Shown: piece by piece, positions 44,504-53,100 of the stretch
How positions within the stretch are numbered: the stretch's first letter is position 1
Layout of the letters: the number at the start of each line of letters is the position of its first letter
Assembly: GCF_900182645.1 (NCBI RefSeq)
Contig: NZ_FXTA01000002.1
Coordinates: forward strand, 310,001-374,000
Source: Flavobacterium resistens
GTDB taxonomy: Bacteria; Bacteroidota; Bacteroidia; Flavobacteriales; Flavobacteriaceae
Direction of reading: 5' to 3'
DNA length: 64,000 nt
Made by a program: the position numbers and the translations under genes
The notes under the pieces: model-generated
Databases searched by the model: none
What the model was told of the DNA's origin: nothing
The model's input: the letters and a program-made list of their open reading frames with translations, nothing else

Positions 44504-44534
44504 TTGCTATTCTTTTAATATTGTCGTAATTTTG
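44504..44534 (+). promoter_or_regulatory. Probable promoter of tatD-like gene
   Basis: TTG at 44504-44506, 20-base spacer, TAATTTTG at 44527-44534. The predicted start near 44541 puts the TTG codon at 44554 about 13 bases downstream. Confidence 0.5.
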
Positions 44535-44553
44535 GCACTTTAAAATTACAGAC

Positions 44554-45333
44554 TTGAATTCAACACCCATTATTACCGATACCCACACGCATTTATATTC
44601 TGAGGAATTTGATCAGGATCGTGACGAAATGATTCAACGCGCTATTGATGCCGGAATTACACGTTTTTTTATTCCTGCAATCGATGCTGCTGCAACACAG
44701 TCTATGTACGATTTGGAGAAAAACTATCCTGAAAATATCTTTTTAATGATGGGACTTCATCCTACTTATGTAAAAGATAATTATCTAGAAGAACTTGCGC
44801 ATGTTGAAACTGAATTATCAAAAAGAAAATTTTACGCTGTGGGCGAAATCGGAATTGATTTGTATTGGGATAAAACACATTTGAAAGAGCAGCAAATTGC
44901 TTTTAAAAGACAAATTCAGTTAGCAAAACAATACAAACTTCCTATTGTAATTCACTGTAGAGAAGCCTTTGATGAAATCTTTGATGTTCTTGAGGAAGAA
45001 AAATCTGATGATTTATTTGGGATTTTTCATTGTTTTTCCGGAACTTTAGAGCAAGCGGAACGCGCGATTTCTTACAATATGAAGTTGGGAATCGGTGGAG
45101 TTGTCACTTTTAAGAACGGAAAAATCGACCAGTTTTTAAGCCAAATTGATTTAAAACATATCGTATTAGAGACAGATTCGCCATATTTAGCGCCAATTCC
45201 ATATAGAGGAAAACGAAATGAAAGTAGTTATTTAGTCAATGTTATTGCCAAATTAAGCGACATTTATGAAGTTTCTGCCGAAGAAATTGCAGTAATTACG
45301 ACTCAAAATTCAAAAGACGTTTTTGGGATTTAA
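44554..45333 (+). CDS. tatD: TatD-family metal-dependent hydrolase
   Basis: 259 residues, starting at TTG (44554); no ATG is near, and the promoter at 44504-44534 supports this start. TatD hallmarks: DTHTHLYSEEF at the N-terminus with metal-binding His pair, GEIGIDLYW (Glu), IHCREAF, FHCFSGTLEQAERA and LETDSPYLAP (Asp) near the end. TatD enzymes are metal-dependent deoxyribonucleases/hydrolases of the cytoplasm with roles in DNA repair or quality control. Its length is normal. It is followed by an acyltransferase gene 63 bases later on the same strand; whether they share an mRNA is unclear. Confidence 0.93.
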   Translation: MNSTPIITDTHTHLYSEEFDQDRDEMIQRAIDAGITRFFIPAIDAAATQSMYDLEKNYPENIFLMMGLHPTYVKDNYLEELAHVETELSKRKFYAVGEIGIDLYWDKTHLKEQQIAFKRQIQLAKQYKLPIVIHCREAFDEIFDVLEEEKSDDLFGIFHCFSGTLEQAERAISYNMKLGIGGVVTFKNGKIDQFLSQIDLKHIVLETDSPYLAPIPYRGKRNESSYLVNVIAKLSDIYEVSAEEIAVITTQNSKDVFGI

Positions 45334-45396
45334 CCCACGCCTTACAAAACTTTAATTTTTTTTTTGTTCTTTTGCCCACTTAAACCCAAATAAATA

Positions 45397-46533
45397 ATGC
45401 AGAGATTTGATGCCATTCGACCGTTTTATGATTCCGAAATAAATGAAGCCCTTCATGATGTTGTAAATCATCCTATGATGAAAACCATGATGAACTTTAC
45501 TTTTCCGGAAGTAGAAGATGAGGTTTGGAAGGATCAATTAAGAAAAACACATTCTATTCGTGATTTTCAATGCAATTTTATTTACAATACAATCCAAAAG
45601 GTTTTAGAAAAAAGCTCTGAAGGCTTAACGACTTCAGGTTTTGAAAAATTGGAACCAAATACTTCTTACCTATTCATCTCAAATCACAGAGATATTCTTT
45701 TGGATACTACTTTACTAAATGTTTGCTTGTTCGAACATGGTTTAGTAATGACAGCTTCAGCAATTGGAGATAATTTAGTAAAGAAAGCTTTTTTGGCAAC
45801 TTTAGCAAAATTAAACAGAAACTTTTTGGTTTTAAGAGGATTAACGCCTCGTGAAATGCTGCAGAGTTCTAAATTATTATCGGAATATATGGGGCAATTA
45901 TTGCTTCGCGAAAATCGTTCGGTTTGGATTGCTCAAAGAGAAGGAAGAACAAAAGACGGAAATGACGAAACCAATCCAGGAGTTTTGAAAATGATAGGAA
46001 TGGGTTCTGATGAAGAAAATTTAATGAATTATTTTAAGAAACTGAAAATCGTTCCGGTTTCTATTTCTTATGAATATGATCCGACTGATGTTTTGAAAAT
46101 GCCGCAATTAATGGCAGAAGCAAACAACGAAGTTTACGTAAAAGATAAAAATGAAGATTTCATGACCATTTTGAGTGGTATCATGGGAACTAAAAAACGA
46201 ATACATATTTCTGTTGGCGATGTTTTAGACACAGAAATCGACCAGATTGTGGCTGAGAATGACAATGCAAACAAGCAAGTTCAGGCTTTGGCACAAACTA
46301 TTGATGATGTGATTTTGAAAAACTATCAATTATGGCCAACTAATTTTATTGCTTACGATATTTTAAACGAAACAGACAAATTTGCTCACAAATACAAAGA
46401 GAACGAAAAACAGCTTTTTGAGCGTCGTTTAGAAATGAGAATCGGAAGCGATAACCCTGTTACAAGACAAGGATTTTTAGCCATGTATGCGAATCCTGTT
46501 GTCAATAAATTAAAATACCAAGATGTCATCTAA
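45397..46533 (+). CDS. PlsC-like glycerophospholipid acyltransferase
   Basis: 378 residues. The acyltransferase fingerprint begins SNHRDILLDTTLL, with His followed by Asp five residues later; this is a little wider than the textbook HX4D, but the HRDIxxD form is common in this bacterial subgroup. A second motif region FLVLRGLTPREMLQSSKLLSEYM and a substrate-binding EGRTKDG follow. It has about 110 residues more than typical PlsC, mostly C-terminal helices (YKENEKQLFERRLEMRIG). It may transfer acyl chains to lysophosphatidate or to another lipid such as flavolipin; the acceptor is unknown. The gene overlaps the asparaginase gene by 11 bases, so the two are translationally coupled. Confidence 0.84.
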   Translation: MQRFDAIRPFYDSEINEALHDVVNHPMMKTMMNFTFPEVEDEVWKDQLRKTHSIRDFQCNFIYNTIQKVLEKSSEGLTTSGFEKLEPNTSYLFISNHRDILLDTTLLNVCLFEHGLVMTASAIGDNLVKKAFLATLAKLNRNFLVLRGLTPREMLQSSKLLSEYMGQLLLRENRSVWIAQREGRTKDGNDETNPGVLKMIGMGSDEENLMNYFKKLKIVPVSISYEYDPTDVLKMPQLMAEANNEVYVKDKNEDFMTILSGIMGTKKRIHISVGDVLDTEIDQIVAENDNANKQVQALAQTIDDVILKNYQLWPTNFIAYDILNETDKFAHKYKENEKQLFERRLEMRIGSDNPVTRQGFLAMYANPVVNKLKYQDVI

Positions 46534-47551
46534 AGCTAAAATACTATTGATTTATACCGGAGGAACCATCGGTATGAGCAAAGATTTTGAAACTGGAGCG
46601 CTGAAAGCCTTCAATTTTGGTAAATTAATTCAGAAAATTCCAGAAATTAAACAATTGGACTGCGAAATCGAATCGATTTCATTTGAACATCCAATTGACT
46701 CTTCAAATATGAATCCTCAAATGTGGACAAAAATTGCCACAATGATTGAGGAAAATTATGCTTCTTTTGACGGGTTTGTTGTCCTTCACGGATCAGATAC
46801 AATGTCGTATTCGGCTTCGGCATTGAGTTTTATGCTGGAGAATTTAGCCAAACCAGTTGTGTTTACAGGTTCGCAATTGCCAATTGGAGATTTACGTACC
46901 GATGCAAAAGAAAACCTGATTACAGCAATTCAGATTGCATCTCTTTTAGAGAATGGAAAACCGGTTATCACAGAAGTTTGTTTGTATTTTGAATACAAAT
47001 TATACCGAGGTAATCGTACATCTAAAGTAAATGCGGAACATTTCAGAGCTTTTACAGCGCCAAATTACCCTGAACTGGTAGAATCTGGAGTTCATTTAAA
47101 ATTAAATAAACATTTATTTCTTCCAGTAAATAAAGATGCAAAACTGATTGTTCATAAAAACTTAGACAATCATGTAGCCATCATCAAAATGTTCCCGGGA
47201 ATGAGCGAAATTGTTTTGGCTTCAATTTTGTCAACTCAAGGTTTGCGAGGAATTGTTCTGGAAACTTACGGTTCAGGAAATGCACCAACCGAAGATTGGT
47301 TTTTAAATTTAATTGAAAAAGCGATCAAATCTGGAATGCATATCGTAAACGTAACACAATGTTCAGGTGGAAGCGTGAATATGGGACAATACGAAACAAG
47401 TACAGCCTTGAAATCTTTAGGAGTAATTTCGGGGAAAGACATTACTACAGAAGCCGCAATTACAAAATTGATGTATTTGCTTGGACATAATATTCCACAA
47501 AATGAGTTTAAAGATATTTTTGAGACAGCTTTGAGAGGCGAGATTTCGTAA
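46523..47551 (+). CDS. ansA: Type I L-asparaginase
   Basis: 342 residues, cytoplasmic (no signal peptide). The active-site threonines are visible: TGGTIGM (residues 11-17, motif 1) and HGSDTMSYSASALSFML (about 89-105, motif 2). It hydrolyses asparagine to aspartate and ammonia. The length matches type I dimers. It overlaps the preceding acyltransferase by 11 bases, as in many Bacteroidota genomes where ansA follows a PlsC-like gene. The palindromic element at 47604-47706 separates it from the convergent MFS gene. Confidence 0.94.
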   Translation: MSSKAKILLIYTGGTIGMSKDFETGALKAFNFGKLIQKIPEIKQLDCEIESISFEHPIDSSNMNPQMWTKIATMIEENYASFDGFVVLHGSDTMSYSASALSFMLENLAKPVVFTGSQLPIGDLRTDAKENLITAIQIASLLENGKPVITEVCLYFEYKLYRGNRTSKVNAEHFRAFTAPNYPELVESGVHLKLNKHLFLPVNKDAKLIVHKNLDNHVAIIKMFPGMSEIVLASILSTQGLRGIVLETYGSGNAPTEDWFLNLIEKAIKSGMHIVNVTQCSGGSVNMGQYETSTALKSLGVISGKDITTEAAITKLMYLLGHNIPQNEFKDIFETALRGEIS

Positions 47552-47603
47552 AAAAACAAAAAGTTTACATAAAAACCTGTCGGGTATACTATATCCACAA
47601 AGT

Positions 47604-47706
47604 TTGTCATTTCGAGGAACGAGAAATCACACTCGTAAATCGACAAAGATTGACAGCATACTTTTGCGGAATTTTTAGTGTGATTTCTCGTTCCTCGAAA
47701 TGACAA
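47604..47706. repeat. MITE-like element with perfect 30-bp inverted repeats, copy B
   Basis: TTGTCATTTCGAGGAACGAG begins the left arm (47604-47633); the right arm (47677-47706) is its exact 30-base complement, ending AATGACAA. The 43-base centre is unrelated. The element lies between convergent genes and could form a long cruciform or terminator. Copy A is at 44368. Confidence 0.85.
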
Positions 47707-47718
47707 GATTGTCTATAA

Positions 47719-48954
47719 TTAGGAATCTTTATAACGAACCGGGCAAGTTTCTAAATCTTCAGAAGTAGTATGTTTTTTATAATACACATAAACAATTACC
47801 GAAACAATACATATTATTCCTTGAATTGCAACGGTATTTCTTGTTCCAATAATGTGAGATACGTAACCAATGATCAAACTTCCCACAGGAATCATTCCCT
47901 GATAAGCCATTAAATAATAACTGATACTTCTGGAACGCATATTTACAGAGCTCTGTGTCTGAACATAAATGTTTATAGATGAGGTTTGCGCCATCATTCC
48001 TACGCCACTCAAAGCCATACAAATAAGCGCTATAGTCAAACTATTTGAGTAAGCAAGTATAATAATGCTGAAACCTAATAATAAGCTCGCAGCGATCATT
48101 ATTTTATTCATATTGTCGGCTCTTTTAAGGTTCGCCAAATATATTGCTGATACAATTGAACCAATTCCGGCTGCACTTTCAAACCAACTGAAGGTTTGTG
48201 CATTTCCGCTAAAAATATCTTTGGCAAAAACTGGCATCAAAGTATTGAATGAAATAACGAACAAACTACTACACATTAGCATTAAAAGCATTCTTGCCAT
48301 TTCGGTTTCTTTTTTGACATAATCTAAACCTTCAAGAAAATCATCAAGCATTTTGAATTTATCTTCAGCTTTGATGTGAGGCGTGATTTTCATCATTAAA
48401 AGAGAAACTAAAACCGGAATATAGCTCAGGAAATTTCCAATGAAACAAATGTCTTCACCATAATTGTGCAAAATAATTCCGGCAAGTGCTGGACCTGCAA
48501 TTCGGGCGAAATTATTCAAAGTTGAATTTAAGGCTACTGCATTCGGCAAATCTTCTTTATTGTCGACAATGTCAATCATCATGGTTTGTCTGCAGGTCAT
48601 GTCGAATGCATTTATGATTCCCTGAAAGAGACTTAATGCCAAAATAAAATTGATATTGTAGATTTTTAGATAAAGTAGCAAAGCTAAAGCCCCAGCCTGA
48701 AGCATGGCTAATGATTGCAATAAAATCATGGCTTTATGTCGGTCATATCTTCCGATAACACTTCCAGCCAATGGTGCAAGAAATAAAGACGGAATCATGC
48801 TTAAAAATGTAGCCAAACCTAATAAAAATACGGAACCAGTTATACTATAAACCATCCAGCTGACAGCGGTTTTCTGCAACCAGGTTCCGACAATAGAAAC
48901 GGATTGTCCGTAAAAGAAGAGCTTGAAGTTTCTAGATTTTAATGCTTTAAACAT
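47719..48954 (-). CDS. MFS transporter, EntS-like
   Basis: 411 residues, 12 helices. The N-terminus MFKALKSRNFKLFFYGQSVSIVGTWLQKTAVSWMVYSITGSVFLLGLATF is typical of the EntS/DUF894 group, some of which export siderophores. Motif-A-like loop GSVIGRYDRHKAMILLQSLAM (helices 2-3); C-terminal segment GIICIVSVIVYVYYKKHTTSED. It is divergent from a LysR-type regulator (91-base gap), a common arrangement where the regulator controls the transporter. The exported compound is unknown. No operon partner; the element at 47604-47706 follows its stop. Confidence 0.85.
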   Translation of the reverse strand: MFKALKSRNFKLFFYGQSVSIVGTWLQKTAVSWMVYSITGSVFLLGLATFLSMIPSLFLAPLAGSVIGRYDRHKAMILLQSLAMLQAGALALLLYLKIYNINFILALSLFQGIINAFDMTCRQTMMIDIVDNKEDLPNAVALNSTLNNFARIAGPALAGIILHNYGEDICFIGNFLSYIPVLVSLLMMKITPHIKAEDKFKMLDDFLEGLDYVKKETEMARMLLMLMCSSLFVISFNTLMPVFAKDIFSGNAQTFSWFESAAGIGSIVSAIYLANLKRADNMNKIMIAASLLLGFSIIILAYSNSLTIALICMALSGVGMMAQTSSINIYVQTQSSVNMRSRSISYYLMAYQGMIPVGSLIIGYVSHIIGTRNTVAIQGIICIVSVIVYVYYKKHTTSEDLETCPVRYKDS

Positions 48955-49015
48955 GATTTGTAATATTTAATACAAAGGTCGGAATTATGATTACATTAGA
49001 AAAATTAATAATTTT

Positions 49016-49040
49016 ACTTATAATAAGTATTTAAACTTAT
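49016..49040. promoter_or_regulatory. Candidate LysR operator (three ATAAGT half-sites)
   Basis: ACTTAT (49016-49021), A, ATAAGT (49023-49028), N6, ACTTAT (49035-49040), just before the lysR ATG in the divergent region. The arrangement gives two overlapping dyads, with centres 13 bases apart. Confidence 0.45.
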
Positions 49041-49044
49041 CAAT

Positions 49045-49914
49045 ATGGAATTATATCAACTTGAATATTTTATTAAAACGGCTGAAGTATTGCATTTTAC
49101 AAAAGCAGCCGAATTGTGTTTTGTAACCCAATCCGGGCTTTCGCAGCAAATTAAAAAACTGGAAGAAGAGCTTGGTTTGCCTTTGTTTAAGCGAATTGGC
49201 AAAAAAGTGCAGTTGACAGAAGCGGGTTCTGTCTTTTTGATTCACGCCAAAAAAGTAGTCGAAAATGTAGAAAACGGAAAACAGGCAATAGAAGATTTAA
49301 ATGAAATGATTGGAGGTGAACTGCGAATAGGCGTTACATATATTTTTGGTTTATTGATTCTTCCTGTTGTCAATGCATTTGCTAAAAAATATCAAAACCT
49401 TAAAATTGTGGTTGAATACGGGACTACAGAAGCTTTAGAACAAAAGCTTCTTGATAATCAATTAGATGTAGTTTTGGTTATTTCATCACATGAAATTGAG
49501 CTACCCATTCAGAAAATCCCTTTGTTTACCTCTCATATGGTTTTGGCAGTTTCGAGAACACATGTTTTAGCAACTTTAGATAAAATAGCTTTTAAAAAGA
49601 TAGAAGAAATTCCGCTGGTTTTGCCCGGAAAAGGATCAAATTCAAGAGAATTCGTTGAAGAATTATTTCAAAAATTTAACATGAAGCCTAAAATCTCAAT
49701 AGAGTTGCATTCGATACACGCATTATTGCAAATGGTAGAGAACAGTGATTGGGCGACAATTGTTGCTGAAATGGCTCTAAAAGGCTGGGATCAGCTAAAG
49801 GCGATACAAATTACAGGAGTGGCAACCAAAAGAGAAGCTTTTATGCTGACAATAGGGGGTTATCAAAAAAAAGCCGTAAAGCTGTTTATGGAAGAATTTA
49901 GAAAAAGCATTTAA
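49045..49914 (+). CDS. LysR-type transcriptional regulator
   Basis: 289 residues. Wing-HTH at the N-terminus: MELYQLEYFIKTAEVLHFTKAAELCFVTQSGLSQQIKKLEEELGLPLFKRIGKKVQLTEAG (1-61). A substrate-binding domain follows (about 90-289; GELRIGVTYIFGLLILPVVNAFAKKYQNLKIVVEYG). It is divergent from an EntS-like MFS transporter gene and is probably its regulator; candidate half-sites lie between the two. Some of its closest relatives regulate small-molecule efflux, but the ligand cannot be seen. It is followed after 56 bases by tRNA-Ser. Confidence 0.9.
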   Translation: MELYQLEYFIKTAEVLHFTKAAELCFVTQSGLSQQIKKLEEELGLPLFKRIGKKVQLTEAGSVFLIHAKKVVENVENGKQAIEDLNEMIGGELRIGVTYIFGLLILPVVNAFAKKYQNLKIVVEYGTTEALEQKLLDNQLDVVLVISSHEIELPIQKIPLFTSHMVLAVSRTHVLATLDKIAFKKIEEIPLVLPGKGSNSREFVEELFQKFNMKPKISIELHSIHALLQMVENSDWATIVAEMALKGWDQLKAIQITGVATKREAFMLTIGGYQKKAVKLFMEEFRKSI

Positions 49915-49970
49915 GTTGCAGATTTTGTTTTTAAAAACCATTTTTTTTTGTGTTCTTTGCAGACCAACAA

Positions 49971-50057
49971 AGAAAGGTGTCCGAGTGGTTGAAGGAGCTA
50001 GCCTGGAAAGCTAGTATATGGGTAACTGTATCGAGGGTTCGAATCCCTTCCTTTCTG
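49971..50057 (+). tRNA. tRNA-Ser (GGA)
   Basis: 87 bases. Acceptor stem AGAAAGG (49971-49977) pairs with CCTTTCT (50050-50056), discriminator G50057. Anticodon arm CTAGC-CTGGAAA-GCTAG at 49998-50014, anticodon GGA at 50005-50007. The long variable arm and T-arm with GTTCGAATC are typical of serine tRNA. CCA is not encoded. It reads UCC/UCU. Confidence 0.95.
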
Positions 50058-50071
50058 CTGAATTTCAAATT

Positions 50072-50103
50072 AAAACCTGTAGATTAATTTTTACAGGTTT
50101 TTT
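50072..50103 (+). terminator. Terminator of tRNA-Ser
   Basis: Stem AAAACCTGTA / TACAGGTTTT with a 10-base loop, then TT. Confidence 0.7.
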
Positions 50104-50131
50104 AATGTCTAAACCTTAACGTAAATTGTAA

Positions 50132-50722
50132 ATGAAAAAAATCTTCTTACTAATAATTTTAGGAGTAAATTTAAATTTAAGCGCACAAAATGCGACCGCT
50201 GAAAAATCGATTTTCGGAGTGCAGACAGGATTTATAGGTCTTTGGGCTAACAATGAAAGCCAACTTGTAAATAACTTTGTATTAAGAAGCGAAATTGGAA
50301 TTGAGCATGATATTGCAGTAGGAGATCAGTATGATGGTGCAGGTTTTATTTTTCAACCTGTGCTGACTTTAGAGCCGAAGTTGTATTACAATTTGAGTAA
50401 AAGAAGCCGTACCGGGAAAAATATATCAAAAAACAGCGGTAATTACGTATCATTAAAAACAAGTTATCACCCAGATTGGTTTGTATTGAATTTGGATGAT
50501 AATATCACAAAAACAGCTGATTTAGCCATTGTTCCAACTTGGGGATTCAGACGTGTGGTTGGTGAACATTTTACTTACGAAGGAGGAGCAGGTCTTGGTT
50601 ACCGAATCGTTTTCCTAAAATCGAATTATTATAACGGACATGCAACAAATGCAGATGGTAATTCGACAAACAGAAATCAATACACACCTTATTTTCATAT
50701 AAGATTAGGATATACTTTTTAA
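50132..50722 (+). CDS. Secreted outer-membrane beta-barrel-like protein
   Basis: 196 residues with a signal peptide (MKKIFLLIILGVNLNLSAQ). The mature part alternates about eight beta strands (FGVQTGFIGLWANN, FVLRSEIGIEHDI, FIFQPVLTLEPKLYYNLSKR, YVSLKTSYHPDWFVLN, GAGLGYRIVFLKSNYY) and ends HIRLGYTF, an aromatic-ending outer-membrane signature. It resembles small OmpA/porin-type barrels or DUF-type surface proteins; no specific function. It is bracketed by the tRNA terminator before it and a bidirectional hairpin after it. Confidence 0.78.
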   Translation: MKKIFLLIILGVNLNLSAQNATAEKSIFGVQTGFIGLWANNESQLVNNFVLRSEIGIEHDIAVGDQYDGAGFIFQPVLTLEPKLYYNLSKRSRTGKNISKNSGNYVSLKTSYHPDWFVLNLDDNITKTADLAIVPTWGFRRVVGEHFTYEGGAGLGYRIVFLKSNYYNGHATNADGNSTNRNQYTPYFHIRLGYTF

Positions 50723-50729
50723 AATAAAT

Positions 50730-50763
50730 AAACCTCTTGCGATTTTTGCAGGAGGTTTTTTTT
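50730..50763. terminator. Bidirectional terminator
   Basis: AACCTCTTGC / GCAGGAGGTT stem (one G-T) with a 7-base loop and T-run to 50763. Between the barrel gene (+) and the convergent kinase (-). Confidence 0.7.
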
Positions 50764-51865
50764 ATAGTACTGGAATATAAATATCAAATTTGGCGCCATG
50801 GTTTAATTTGCCTTTTGCCGTAATGATTCCCTGATGGTTTTCTACAATCTTCTTTGCTATAGCAAGACCAATTCCAGTTCCCTTATATTCTGCTCTGCTA
50901 TGAAGTTGCTGAAACATTTCGAAAACACGACTTTCAAATTGCTGTTCAAACCCAATACCATTATCGCTGATTGTTATATGACAGTAATCAGATGATGATG
51001 GAAGATTCTTTGTTTTTTGCTTGGTATAAATGCTTTCTATCGTAATACGAGGTATTTCTCCTTGTTTTGAAAACTTGAGAGAGTTACTTATCAAATTGCA
51101 TATAAGTTGATGAAATTGTGATGGTATTATATAGGCACTGCAATTTCCGGATACTTTTACAATGGCTTTTTTTAGATCGATTTCTTCACTTAAATCTTCT
51201 ATTACTTTATTTATGACTTCATTAATACTAACGTTTTCAAATTTCTTTTCGGTTACATTTGTGCGCGAGTACGTTAATAGATCATTTATAAGTCCTTGCA
51301 TATGAGAGGCTGCGACTTCGATACGTTCTAAATAGAATTTCCCCTTATCAGATAAATTTTGGTGCTCATCGGTATTTATTCTGTCTGTAAAAACCTGGAT
51401 TTTTCTTAAAGGCTCTTGTAAATGATGACTTGAAATATAGGTAAAAGCTTCAAGTTCATTATTTGTCAATATTAATTCAGTTGCTCGTTTTTCTTTTTCT
51501 TTATTTTGAAAAGTAAGTTCGGCATTAGCAATAACCAATTCTGCGGCACGTTTTTCTTTTTCCTGATTTTGATATGCCAGTTCAGTATTGGCGATAACAA
51601 GTTCGGCAGCTCGTTTTTCTTTTTCTTTGTTTTGGTATGCAAGTTCAGTGTTTGCTATAACTAATTCTGCGGCGCGATTTTCTTTCTCTTTATTTTGGTA
51701 AGCTAATTCGATATTAGCAATAATTAGTTCTGCGGCACGTTTTTTCCGCTCTTCTATTTGCTGGGAAAGTTTTTTATTGACGAACAATAATTCGTCATTA
51801 TGATTTGCTTTATTTTTTTCTGGAAGAGCAAAACCATCAGTAGGAATATTTTTTTTTTCGCTCAT
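50762..51865 (-). CDS. Sensor histidine kinase with 21-residue coiled-coil repeats
   Basis: 367 residues, soluble, no PAS or membrane segment. The N-terminal 40 residues are followed by five near-identical 21-residue units (R43, R64, R85, R106, R127; RAAELVIANTELAYQN is the core), i.e. three heptads each, forming a long dimeric coiled coil. A HisKA domain follows with the phosphoacceptor His147 in SSHHLQEPLRKI, then an ATPase domain with the N-box (HQLICNLISNSLKFS), DNGIGF and GTGIGLAIAKKI. No receiver domain is seen nearby, so partner and signal are unknown. The coiled coil may be a signal-transmitting rod taking input from a bound partner. The tandem repeats look like an internal DNA duplication. 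Confidence 0.87.
   Translation of the reverse strand: MSEKKNIPTDGFALPEKNKANHNDELLFVNKKLSQQIEERKKRAAELIIANIELAYQNKEKENRAAELVIANTELAYQNKEKEKRAAELVIANTELAYQNQEKEKRAAELVIANAELTFQNKEKEKRATELILTNNELEAFTYISSHHLQEPLRKIQVFTDRINTDEHQNLSDKGKFYLERIEVAASHMQGLINDLLTYSRTNVTEKKFENVSINEVINKVIEDLSEEIDLKKAIVKVSGNCSAYIIPSQFHQLICNLISNSLKFSKQGEIPRITIESIYTKQKTKNLPSSSDYCHITISDNGIGFEQQFESRVFEMFQQLHSRAEYKGTGIGLAIAKKIVENHQGIITAKGKLNHGAKFDIYIPVL
51446..51739 (-). repeat. 63-bp tandem repeat within the kinase gene
   Basis: Four conserved and one diverged copy of a 63-base unit coding for the 21-residue coiled-coil repeats. The copies differ at many synonymous sites, so the expansion is not recent. Confidence 0.75.
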
Positions 51866-52060
51866 GTTTTCTATTGCATTTACTCAAATATAACCTAACT
51901 AAATTTAAAGTGTTTGTTTTAAATGTTATAAGTGTGTTTATAATAAAAAAACTAGCGTTATTACTGAAAACGCAAACCTGTTTATCGGTAAGTTTTTTCT
52001 TTCTTTTTTGTAATTAAAAATTTTGTTTTTAAGTGGTGAAAAATTTAGTTGTTTTTGATT

Positions 52061-53020
52061 TTATTCTTTTACAACTGGGTTCAGCCAAACAACATTTTGT
52101 TCTGATTGGTGATTTTGACCAATAATATCTTTGTACAATTCAGGCCTTCTAGCTTTTATATAGCGATTTCCTCCAGCCTGAATGCATTTTTCCGGAGTAA
52201 TTACAGCCGTTGCGAATGAATCGTCAAAAGTTCTGCATTCTGCTAGAATATCTCCAAAAGGATCAATAATCATGGAGCAGCCGTTTTTTAATTGATCATC
52301 GTCCATTCCTATAGGATTTGAAAATATCGCATAAACTGCATTGTCATAAGCTCTTGCCGGAAGCCATTTCATTAACCAATCGCGGCCTTTCATTCCGTCA
52401 AATTCTAATCGCAAAGAAGTTGGATCTGTTTCGCGGTTTTCCCAAAGTTGAGGTGCAACAAAACCTGCGCCAGGTCGGGTAGAAGGAGTACACATTGTAA
52501 CGTGAGGCATAAAAATAATATCGGCTCCTAAAAGTTTCGTCGCACGAACGTTTTCTATAATATTATTGTCATAGCAAATTAGAATTCCGCATTTCCAGCC
52601 TTCAATTTCAAAAATACAATAACGATCTCCAGGCGTTAAATACGGATTTATAAACGGATGTAATTTTCGGTATTTGGCCACTAAACCATTTTTATCTACA
52701 CAAACATAAGCTTTGAATAGATTGTCATTTTCATCTTTTTCGAAGAGCCCGGCTAGTATTAGGATGTTATTTTTTTTGGCAATTTGAATCAATTTTAAAA
52801 TACTTTCTCCGCTAGGAATTAGTTCTGCCAAGTCCAACATTTGTTCTTTTGATAAATTTCTTGCAAATGTATATCCAGTAATTGAGCATTCATGAAATGA
52901 AATCACATCGCAGCCTTCCTGAGATGCTTTTTGAGAAAGTTTTTCGATTACAGATAAATTATAGTTTTTGTCGCCGCTTTTATTTTCGAACTGAGCTGTG
53001 GCTATTTTTAGATTTTTCAT
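52061..53020 (-). CDS. Nitrilase-superfamily carbon-nitrogen hydrolase
   Basis: 319 residues. The catalytic triad is visible: Glu44 (SFHECSITGY), Lys119 (KYRKLHPF) and Cys149 (GILICYDNN). The C-terminal region has SNPIGMDDDQLKNGCSMIIDPFGDI. It likely hydrolyses a nitrile, amide or N-carbamoyl substrate in the cytoplasm; specificity cannot be predicted. It lies 69 bases downstream of an AraC-type regulator on the same strand, with a palindrome (53083-53100) before its predicted promoter (TATTTTTG -7 at 53050-53043), so the regulator probably controls it. Confidence 0.88.
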   Translation of the reverse strand: MKNLKIATAQFENKSGDKNYNLSVIEKLSQKASQEGCDVISFHECSITGYTFARNLSKEQMLDLAELIPSGESILKLIQIAKKNNILILAGLFEKDENDNLFKAYVCVDKNGLVAKYRKLHPFINPYLTPGDRYCIFEIEGWKCGILICYDNNIIENVRATKLLGADIIFMPHVTMCTPSTRPGAGFVAPQLWENRETDPTSLRLEFDGMKGRDWLMKWLPARAYDNAVYAIFSNPIGMDDDQLKNGCSMIIDPFGDILAECRTFDDSFATAVITPEKCIQAGGNRYIKARRPELYKDIIGQNHQSEQNVVWLNPVVKE

Positions 53021-53082
53021 ATTGCATGCTATTAATTTCAGTCAAAAATAGCATCGGCAATATTTTAAAAATTGTACAAAAC

Positions 53083-53100
53083 CGACATTTTAAAATGTCG
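53083..53100. promoter_or_regulatory. 18-bp perfect palindrome upstream of the nitrilase
   Basis: CGACATTTTAAAATGTCG, overlapping the stop codon of the AraC gene and centred about 55 bases upstream of the predicted nitrilase transcription start (about 53036). A candidate activator site; its role is unproven. Confidence 0.45.

Noticed and set aside
47266..47706. Minus-strand ORF of 146 codons starting in the palindromic element
   Set aside because: It is antisense to ansA and its N-terminus (MSFRGTRN) is the translated repeat arm; no sign of coding.
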